Shown: positions 1 through 4,904 of the stretch, piece after piece
How positions within the stretch are numbered: position 1 is the first letter of the stretch
How the letters are laid out: every line of letters starts with the position of its first letter
Assembly: GCA_052390035.1 (NCBI GenBank)
Contig: JBQTHI010000068.1
Location: 1-11,129 of the forward strand
Source of the DNA: JBQTHI01 sp052390035
GTDB taxonomy: Bacteria > Actinomycetota > Acidimicrobiia > Spongiisociales > ZC4RG35
Length of the DNA: 11,129 nt
Reading direction: 5' to 3'
The notes under the pieces: model-generated
Told to the model about the DNA's origin: nothing
Database searches by the model: none
Seen by the model: the letters and a program-made list of their open reading frames with translations, nothing else
Position numbers and translations under genes: made by a program

Positions 1-321
1 ACGTCACCTAACGATGTCGACCTGGCGGTGGCGGCGGGGGCAATCGCCGGTGAAAGGTTCTGGCCGATGCCGATCGTCGACGACTACACCCACCTGATCG
101 AGTCCGAAGTGGCCGACGCCAAGAATACCGGTGGCCGCTACGGCGGGTCGATCACCGCCGCGCTGATCCTCAAGCCCTTCGCCGCCGGACGCCGCTGGGT
201 GCATCTCGACATCGCCGGGCCGGCCCGCGCCGAGAAGGCTTACGACTGGTACCCGAAAGGGGGTACCGGTTTCGGCACCCGGACGCTGATTCGGCTGGCC
301 GAATTGATGGCCAAGGGCTAA
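1..321 (+). CDS. pepA: Leucyl aminopeptidase (peptidase family M17), C-terminal part
   Basis: This is a cytosolic metallo-exopeptidase that removes N-terminal residues from peptides; only the last 106 residues are present because the gene enters from the left edge. The frame is open from base 1 and ends at TAA 319-321. The visible part matches the M17 C-terminus: ERFWPMPIVDDY, then ADAKNTGGRYGGSITAALIL, then WVHLDIAGPA, a glycine-rich GGTGFGTRTL and the final helix. The order and wording follow E. coli PepA closely (GGRPGGAITA, WAHLDIAGTA). The metal-binding and catalytic lysine/aspartate residues of the family lie upstream of the window, so activity cannot be judged here. It converges with the secreted-protein gene, with a 15-bp gap. 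The symbol is by family similarity. Confidence 0.93.
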   Translation, partial: TSPNDVDLAVAAGAIAGERFWPMPIVDDYTHLIESEVADAKNTGGRYGGSITAALILKPFAAGRRWVHLDIAGPARAEKAYDWYPKGGTGFGTRTLIRLAELMAKG

Positions 322-329
322 CCGCCCTC

Positions 330-354
330 GCCCACGTCATTGGTGCCCGTGGGC
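330..354. terminator. Possible bidirectional hairpin between convergent genes
   Basis: A perfect 7-bp inverted repeat, GCCCACG (330-336) and CGTGGGC (348-354), encloses an 11-nt loop just after the aminopeptidase stop. It overlaps the last codons of the opposing secreted-protein gene. Only CTTTCC follows on the plus strand, so there is no strong T tract. It could act as a weak terminator or 3'-end stabiliser, or it could be chance. Confidence 0.3.
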
Positions 355-1185
355 CTTTCCGGGCGGGTTGTGGGGATTCTGGGCCCGGGCGAAGCCGCTC
401 ACGCAGTCGCCCTGGTTGCGATAGGACGGGTCGGTGACCACCTTCCAACTACCCTGCTTGCAAGACTCTTTGTTGGCGATGCCGTGCTCAAAGTTGTAGA
501 CCACGACGTCGGTACCGGCGCCGAAGGTGAATTCGTCCACGTTGCCGACGAAGGAGCCTGACCAACCTGAGCCGGCCTTGAACCCGGCCTCCAGCAGTTC
601 GGCATTGGGGTAGGCGGCCAGGATGGCATCCCAGGTAACGAAGCATGAAAACGCACAGAAAGGAAAGTTGGCTCTGGTCATCCACCAGATCGCCTCGCCG
701 TCGTGGTAAGCATCCCACTCCTGCCAGACGCCTTCGACCACCGTCGCCCCCGGCTGGTATACCTGCTCGAAGACCAGCCGCCCGTCCCAAAGGCCGTCGC
801 CCTCTTTGTCAAACCCGAACTGGAGCGACGCCAACAGGTGGGCTGGGGCGGAGGACGACGTGTGCCTATAGGTCCAATACGACAACTCGGTGACCGAGGC
901 CATCGGGGTTCCGGCCAGGTCCCCAGTTAGGAGTGCCGGGCCGTCGGCGGCGTCGTCGGTGGAAAATCGGGCACTCCCGTCACCGAGCGGCACTGTGCTC
1001 GGACCGACGACAAATGTAACGGTGCCGTTACCTCCCGTTGATGCCTTCTCGTCAAGGGCGAACCAGGAGACTCCAAGGTCGGTCTCATCGACCCGCTCGA
1101 CGGTGAGGGCGATCGCCGGCAACGCCAGGATCGGAGTCAAGGCGAGCAAGGCAAAAAGGGCAAAGCTGCGACGGGCGCGACCCAT
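337..1185 (-). CDS. Secreted protein of unknown function with cysteine-bounded C-terminal motif
   Basis: This 282-residue protein has a clear Sec-type signal peptide: arginines at 3, 5 and 6, a hydrophobic core at about 8-23, and an AIA cleavage motif at 24-26. The mature protein is rich in Gly, aromatic and acidic residues, as in beta-rich extracellular proteins. Examples are FGFDKEGDGLWDGRLVFEQ (123-141) and VGNVDEFTFGAGTD (213-226). The C-terminus carries C242-KQGSWK...YRNQGDC261VS, a motif I recall from many actinobacterial secreted proteins (Cys-Lys-x-Gly-x-Trp ... Asn-Gln-Gly-x-Cys-Val). It may form a disulfide, and C177/C181 may be a second pair. The tail is His/Pro/Gly-rich. ATG 1185 is supported by the ribosome site AAAGGAGA. 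I do not recognise an enzyme fold; an extracellular or surface role is inferred. Confidence 0.85.
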   Translation of the reverse strand: MGRARRSFALFALLALTPILALPAIALTVERVDETDLGVSWFALDEKASTGGNGTVTFVVGPSTVPLGDGSARFSTDDAADGPALLTGDLAGTPMASVTELSYWTYRHTSSSAPAHLLASLQFGFDKEGDGLWDGRLVFEQVYQPGATVVEGVWQEWDAYHDGEAIWWMTRANFPFCAFSCFVTWDAILAAYPNAELLEAGFKAGSGWSGSFVGNVDEFTFGAGTDVVVYNFEHGIANKESCKQGSWKVVTDPSYRNQGDCVSGFARAQNPHNPPGKAHGHQ

Positions 1186-1190
1186 TGTTC

Positions 1191-1198
1191 TCTCCTTT
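1191..1198 (-). promoter_or_regulatory. Strong ribosome binding site of the secreted-protein gene
   Basis: Read on the minus strand, AAAGGAGA lies 5 nt before the ATG at 1185. It fixes the start and is the clearest Shine-Dalgarno sequence for any minus-strand gene here. Confidence 0.8.
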
Positions 1199-1212
1199 CG
1201 CGGACTCGAGCC

Positions 1213-1240
1213 CTATCGGCGCTCAGATGGCCGCTCTTGA
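1213..1240 (-). promoter_or_regulatory. Candidate sigma-28 family (FliA/SigD/WhiG-type) promoter
   Basis: On the minus strand, TCAA (1240-1237) is followed by exactly 16 nt and then GCCGATAG (1220-1213). Sigma-28 family promoters have TAAA, 14-16 nt, then GCCGATAA or a close variant, so this differs by one base in each box. Transcription would begin near 1206, giving a leader of about 21 nt that contains the AAAGGAGA ribosome site before the ATG at 1185. No sigma factor of this type is in the window, so the assignment rests on the match and spacing alone. Confidence 0.5.
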
Positions 1241-1294
1241 GAAAACCCGATATGGCCACCCTCGGTGGTGGCGGCGGAGTTGCGTTCTGGTGAT

Positions 1295-1669
1295 TCACCA
1301 CGGTGGTCGGAGACCGGAAAACATGGGGAAATGCTTGATGTTGAGCGTTGCAAGGGCGGCGTCGTGAAGTTCTGCTGTCGCGGCTACGACATAGTCCACC
1401 AAATCGATGGATGCATGTGACCGCCGGAAGCGTCGCAAGTGGGAAGCGGCCCGGCGCGCGATCAGATCGCTGACGTCGACGAGGGTAAGCGCACCGAAGA
1501 TACTTGCCACCTCCCGGCGCTCGCCGCTTCTCATGCCACCTTCAATCTCAACCCGACTCAGGACGCTGACCAGGCGGTCTTCTGTAGGCACCGATAGCAA
1601 TACATCGGTTGCTCTCGCGTCACCTCGAAGGTGGCTTATCAATATCGAGGTGTCGTAGAGCGTTCTCAT
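1295..1669 (-). CDS. vapC: PIN-domain ribonuclease toxin (VapC family)
   Basis: This 124-residue protein is the expected length for a VapC toxin, a Mg2+-dependent RNase that cuts specific RNAs and is held inactive by its antitoxin. It has the PIN acidic residues: D6 in YDTSILI, E41 in SRVEIEGG, and D89/D92 in SIDLVDYVVAATA. The family's closing motif follows as LATLNIKHFPMFSGL (107-121), with N110 where a fourth acidic or amide residue is usual. The ATG at 1669 overlaps the antitoxin stop in an ATGA arrangement, so the two are translationally coupled. AAGG lies a few bases upstream. The catalytic set looks intact, so an active toxin is likely. Its RNA target cannot be read from sequence. Confidence 0.9.
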   Translation of the reverse strand: MRTLYDTSILISHLRGDARATDVLLSVPTEDRLVSVLSRVEIEGGMRSGERREVASIFGALTLVDVSDLIARRAASHLRRFRRSHASIDLVDYVVAATAELHDAALATLNIKHFPMFSGLRPPW

Positions 1670-1926
1670 CTGCCTTCGGACCTGAGGCGCTCATCTGCGG
1701 ATCGGCCCCGGACCCGACGTTGCCACTCAGGCCAATCGGGGTAGTCGGCCAGGAGGCCGGCCGTCGCGCGGATTAGGTTCTTCGCCTCCTCTTCGGCGTC
1801 GCCGCTTCCGAGGCCCCGATCGAGCATTTGCCGGATGACCTCAGCCTTGGAGACTCCGAGGTCGATGGCCAGCTCGGCAATCCTCCGGTCCTGCTCGGAC
1901 GTGATGTAGATCTGGGTGCGCCTCAT
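1666..1926 (-). CDS. vapB: Ribbon-helix-helix antitoxin (VapB/CopG type)
   Basis: This 86-residue protein has an N-terminal ribbon-helix-helix DNA-binding domain. RRTQIYITSEQDRRI (2-16) forms the beta strand and first helix, and LGVSKAEVIRQMLDRGL (23-39) forms the turn and second helix. The acidic, Trp-containing C-terminal part (about 43-86, including DYPDWPEW) would wrap the cognate PIN toxin encoded just downstream with a 4-bp overlap. Antitoxins of this type repress their own operon as a dimer or tetramer, cooperatively with toxin. A 9-bp direct repeat covers the start region here. There is no Shine-Dalgarno sequence, and a TATGAT box sits 8 nt before the ATG, so the mRNA is probably leaderless. 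It lies 29 bp downstream of the amidohydrolase gene on the same strand but seems to have its own promoter. Confidence 0.88.
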   Translation of the reverse strand: MRRTQIYITSEQDRRIAELAIDLGVSKAEVIRQMLDRGLGSGDAEEEAKNLIRATAGLLADYPDWPEWQRRVRGRSADERLRSEGR

Positions 1927-1944
1927 ACATCAACATCATACATC
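1923..1944 (-). promoter_or_regulatory. Promoter and operator of the first toxin-antitoxin pair, leaderless
   Basis: On the minus strand the -10 box TATGAT (1940-1935) is followed by only 8 nt before the ATG at 1926, placing transcription start at or just before the initiation codon. The plus strand shows the direct repeat TCATACATC at 1923-1931 and 1936-1944 (13-bp period), covering the -10 box and the start codon. This is a plausible operator for the ribbon-helix-helix antitoxin. GATGT occurs three times on the minus strand. No good -35 box is seen. Confidence 0.55.
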
Positions 1945-1955
1945 TACCTATTTTC

Positions 1956-3404
1956 CTAGGGCCATCCGCGATGGTGACGACGGAACTCACGTACCTCCGC
2001 CGCGGTCGTGGGGCCCCAGGTCCGCGTCGCCACCGGATGTTGGCGACGCGCCTCTTCCAACTCGTCGGGGCCGAACGACAACCGGTGCTTGATCGGCACG
2101 ATGCCGAAAAGCCGGCAGGCGTTCTCGCCGAGAATTTTCTTCTTGATCTCGCGGGTTAGGTCGGGGTACCCAAACCGTTCCTGAAATTCGGGCGAGATCT
2201 CGAATGCGCGCAACGCGTCGATCTGGCCCTGCGGGGACCCATAGAAGATCGAATCGGTACCCCACAACAGGTTGTCCTCGCCCACCGCTACCAACAACTT
2301 GCCGAGGACATGGGCAGCCTCTTCTGGCCGCCGGAGCAGGTGCCACCAGGTGGAGCCGATCTCGGCGTACACGTTCTCCCCCGGCCCAATGCCCGCGCTC
2401 AGTAGAGAGTCGACCAGGCGATTGACGCCGCTGCCGGCGGTGGCTTTGGTGTAGGGGCCCTCGGGCGATCGCACCTCGAAGCCGGAGTGATAGACGACGA
2501 ACTTCACCTCCGGGTGGTTCTTCGCCGCCGGTCCGACATCGACCGGCGAAGCGATGCGCGCCCTCCCCGCCAGACCTTTGTGGATGCTGAGCACCGGCTT
2601 GCCGAGCTTGACAATGTGTTCGAGGAAGGTGTCGGCCACCAGGGGGAGGTTGGGATCGTGGTCGTCGAGGAACCACCCGGAGGGGAAGTGGGTAAAGGTT
2701 TTCCACCCGGCGATCTCGTGATCCTCCACGGCTCGTTCCATCTCATCGAGCACTGCCTGCAACGGGCCGAGCTGGGGCAGCGCCAGGGCATTGACAAAGA
2801 TCCGCCCGTCCACCCCCAGGGCGGTCACCACCCTCCGGGTTTCCTCCATGACCTCGGGTGACAGCGGGCTCCCTTCCGGCATCAGGGGCAGGCCGGAGAG
2901 GACGGTCATCGTGGTGTCGGAGCGGATGAACATCTCCTCGAGGAAGTGGTTCATCGAAAAACACGCCCGCGGGTCATCCTCGACCTCGCACCGGGCCTGG
3001 GGAAACTGGCTTCCCCAAAACCAGCTGCCTCGGGTGGATGGATCGAGGTCGTATTCGAGCAGGTGGCCCTGCATGTCAAAGACGATGTCGCCGCCACCGA
3101 GGAGGGTCCTGGCCGCCACCGGGTCGCGCCGGGCTTCGAGACCGACGTGGTAGCGACCGCCCAAAGCTCGGCCCGCGGCGGCACCGGCGGTCCGGTCGAT
3201 CGCCCACAACGTGGCCGCCGTCGCCGAAGCCGACCGCAGAAAGTCCCGCCGGCTCATCCCCGTCAGCCTGGCGCCTAGATCGCACTCCTCTCGGGCCAGG
3301 GCTTCCATCTCCGCCCGGACCCAGTCGACCGGCTCGGGCTCGTATTCACCGTTCGAACACGGCCCGAAGGTGATCGGAAGGCCGGGGTCTTCGGGTTCCA
3401 TCAC
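1956..3404 (-). CDS. Amidohydrolase_2-family metal-dependent hydrolase with twin-arginine-like N-terminus
   Basis: This 482-residue TIM-barrel hydrolase resembles the amidohydrolase_2 family (ACMSD-like decarboxylases and hydrolases). Visible signature elements are FDMQGHLLEYD (109-119) at the first strand, GWKTFTHF (233-240), SIHKG with H275, VVYHSGFE with H306, and LLWGTDSI with D384. The usual first-strand HxH metal pair appears as Q112-x-H114, so metal binding may be altered. Residues 51-56 are SRRDFL followed by SASATAATLWAI, a twin-arginine-like signal after an acidic 50-residue leader. M50 could be an alternative start giving a standard Tat peptide. The first two codons are GTG and ATG; GAAGGG (3420-3415) lies 10 nt before the GTG. 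It is divergent from the sugar transferase. The substrate is unknown, and I see no link to polysaccharide synthesis. Confidence 0.85.
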   Translation of the reverse strand: MMEPEDPGLPITFGPCSNGEYEPEPVDWVRAEMEALAREECDLGARLTGMSRRDFLRSASATAATLWAIDRTAGAAAGRALGGRYHVGLEARRDPVAARTLLGGGDIVFDMQGHLLEYDLDPSTRGSWFWGSQFPQARCEVEDDPRACFSMNHFLEEMFIRSDTTMTVLSGLPLMPEGSPLSPEVMEETRRVVTALGVDGRIFVNALALPQLGPLQAVLDEMERAVEDHEIAGWKTFTHFPSGWFLDDHDPNLPLVADTFLEHIVKLGKPVLSIHKGLAGRARIASPVDVGPAAKNHPEVKFVVYHSGFEVRSPEGPYTKATAGSGVNRLVDSLLSAGIGPGENVYAEIGSTWWHLLRRPEEAAHVLGKLLVAVGEDNLLWGTDSIFYGSPQGQIDALRAFEISPEFQERFGYPDLTREIKKKILGENACRLFGIVPIKHRLSFGPDELEEARRQHPVATRTWGPTTAAEVREFRRHHRGWP

Positions 3405-3434
3405 CCCGATTCAACCCTTCTCAAGACGATTGTG

Positions 3435-3452
3435 GGGGTGGTACCCCACCCC
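3435..3452. repeat. GC-rich hairpin in the divergent promoter region
   Basis: GGGGTGG (3435-3441) and CCACCCC (3446-3452) form a perfect 7-bp inverted repeat with a 4-nt loop, midway between two divergent genes. It could be a regulator-binding site or a structured 5' leader of the sugar transferase mRNA. The 85-bp gap shows no convincing -35/-10 pair. Confidence 0.4.
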
Positions 3453-3474
3453 AAACCTTAGGTAACGGGAGGGT

Positions 3475-3480
3475 GGGAGG
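3475..3480 (+). promoter_or_regulatory. Ribosome binding site selecting a TTG start
   Basis: GGGAGG is followed by 9 nt and then TTG at 3490. The in-frame GTG at 3523 has no purine-rich site upstream, so this sequence favours the TTG as the sugar transferase start. Confidence 0.6.
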
Positions 3481-3489
3481 CTGCCGGCA

Positions 3490-4821
3490 TTGCCTGACAT
3501 CCCGCATTACCGTTGCGAAACCGTGAAGCCAAGGACCCGCTTCGCGCTCGGGACCGTTGCCCTCGACACCCTGGCCGTGGTGGCTGCCGGTGTGGCGGCG
3601 TCGTGGTTCGTCTTCGGTGTTCCCCTGCCGTGGGACGCCCCTGGTTTTCTCACCAACTTCCGTAGTGGCAGGCCGATGGCGGTGCTGCTCGGCCTGGGTG
3701 TGATGTTCGGGAGCTGGCAGTCGTTGCGGCTGGTCGATCCGCAAGTACCACGTCCCAATTACGCCCGGGCCTTTCTCACCGGGGCGATCGCCCTCGGGGC
3801 GCTGCTCGTCGGAAACTTCGCCATCAGGCCTTATTACTCGCAGGCGTGGGTCTCGCTCACCCTCGGCGGCTGGCTGGTAGTGGCGCTGGTCCACCGGGCC
3901 TTGGGTCGGCGGCGACCGTGGAACGAGCGGATGGTGATCGTCACCCACGAAAAGGAGCTCGCCCACGAGCTGGCCGAGTCCCCGCACGCCGACGTGGCCG
4001 AGCTCCTCGACCCTCGGGGTGAGCCACCCAGCGGGGCGCTCGATCCCAACACCACGTTGGTGGTAGACATCAGCTCGGTCCTCTCCGACCCAATGGCCAG
4101 GTTCGTTTCTTCTTCAACCATGGCCGGTTACGAGGTGAGACCGCTGAGCAATGTCTACGAGGAGCACACCGGGCGCTTGGCCCTGGTCCATTTGGCCGAA
4201 GGTTGGGAGATCAGCGTGCCGCTCGAGCGGCGGGCGGCATATGCACCATTCAAACGCCTGGTCGAGTCGATCCTCGTGGTCGTCACGGCACCGCTGTGGC
4301 TGGTGCTGGCGGGCCTCACCTGGGTGGCGATCCGCCTCGACTCACCCGGCCCGGCGGTGTTTCGCCAGAAGCGGACCGGGCTGAACGACCGCCCCTTCAC
4401 GATGTACAAGTTCCGGACGATGGTCGAGGGGGCCGATGACGATGGTCCCCGGTTCACCGCCCCCGACGACCCCCGCATCACCCGGATAGGCCGCCTGCTC
4501 CGCTCCACCCGGCTCGATGAGATCCCTCAATTGTTCAACGTTCTCAAAGGAGAGGCGGCGCTGGTCGGTCCCCGGGCAGAACAAGTTGCCTTCACCCACC
4601 AATTCGAGGATCTGATCCCTTTCTACCGGTACCGCCACCTAGTCCGGCCGGGTATCACCGGGTGGGCCCAGGTGCACTACGGCTACGCCGACGACGTCAA
4701 CGACACCATCGAGAAGCTGACCTACGACCTTTACTACGTCCGCCACATGTCCCCCTGGCTCGACTTCTCGGTCCTCGCCAAGACCCTTGGGACGGTGCTG
4801 ACCGGGCACGGCGCCCAGTAG
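3490..4821 (+). CDS. Polyprenyl-phosphate sugar phosphotransferase (bacterial sugar transferase family)
   Basis: This 443-residue membrane enzyme transfers a sugar-1-phosphate from a nucleotide sugar to undecaprenyl phosphate, the first step in exopolysaccharide or glycan repeat-unit synthesis. The N-terminal half has about four membrane segments (about 22-44, 62-80, 93-112, 118-137). A degenerate Rossmann-like region follows (about 145-235). The catalytic domain (about 250-443) has the re-entrant membrane helix 256-281, the MYKFRTM box (305-311), DPRITRIGRLLRSTRLDEIPQ (327-347) with the D343-E344 catalytic dyad, ALVGPRAE (357-364) and RPGITGWAQV (386-395). This architecture is that of WbaP/WcaJ-like initiating transferases; the sugar cannot be told from sequence. 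The start is TTG 3490 with GGGAGG upstream, and GTG 3523 is the alternative. It converges with the glycosyltransferase fusion genes, which probably act later on the same glycan. Confidence 0.93.
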   Translation: MPDIPHYRCETVKPRTRFALGTVALDTLAVVAAGVAASWFVFGVPLPWDAPGFLTNFRSGRPMAVLLGLGVMFGSWQSLRLVDPQVPRPNYARAFLTGAIALGALLVGNFAIRPYYSQAWVSLTLGGWLVVALVHRALGRRRPWNERMVIVTHEKELAHELAESPHADVAELLDPRGEPPSGALDPNTTLVVDISSVLSDPMARFVSSSTMAGYEVRPLSNVYEEHTGRLALVHLAEGWEISVPLERRAAYAPFKRLVESILVVVTAPLWLVLAGLTWVAIRLDSPGPAVFRQKRTGLNDRPFTMYKFRTMVEGADDDGPRFTAPDDPRITRIGRLLRSTRLDEIPQLFNVLKGEAALVGPRAEQVAFTHQFEDLIPFYRYRHLVRPGITGWAQVHYGYADDVNDTIEKLTYDLYYVRHMSPWLDFSVLAKTLGTVLTGHGAQ

Positions 4822-4844
4822 GTTTCCTGTGTTGGGGTGGGTGG

Positions 4845-4860
4845 TTTTTTTGGTTTTTTT
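4845..4860 (+). repeat. T7-GG-T7 tract after the sugar transferase
   Basis: Two runs of seven T separated by GG begin 24 nt after the sugar transferase stop, in a G/T-only stretch. Such a tract is unusual in this GC-rich DNA. No stable GC hairpin directly precedes it, so it is not a standard intrinsic terminator, though it may still promote release of plus-strand transcripts. Confidence 0.45.
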
Positions 4861-4898
4861 GCGTAAATTTCTGCTCGTATGCGACGGATATTTACGCA
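4860..4898. repeat. 39-bp imperfect palindrome between convergent genes
   Basis: The arms TGCGTAAAT (4860-4868) and ATTTACGCA (4890-4898) are perfect inverted repeats. The symmetry extends inwards to 14-nt arms with two mismatches, around an 11-nt centre containing TCG-TATG-CGA. The element is AT-rich compared with its surroundings and lies 7 bp from the stop of the glycosyltransferase fusion. It may be a 3'-end structure, a regulator site or one copy of a dispersed palindromic repeat. Only one copy is in this window. Confidence 0.5.
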
Positions 4899-4904
4899 GG
4901 AATC

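Noticed and set aside
1255..1272. GCCACC/GGTGGC inverted repeat as a terminator for the first toxin gene
   Set aside because: Short 6-bp stem in low-complexity GGTGGTGGCGG sequence with no T tract. It lies upstream of the secreted-protein promoter and is probably chance.
3421..3987. 188-codon minus-strand open frame opposite the sugar transferase N-terminus
   Set aside because: It is antisense to membrane segments of a recognised enzyme. The charged, repetitive translation looks like a codon shadow.
4845..4860. T7-GG-T7 as a standard intrinsic terminator
   Set aside because: No stable GC stem directly precedes it on the plus strand. The nearest short GGGC/GCCC pair (4804-4816) lies inside the coding sequence, about 28 nt away.
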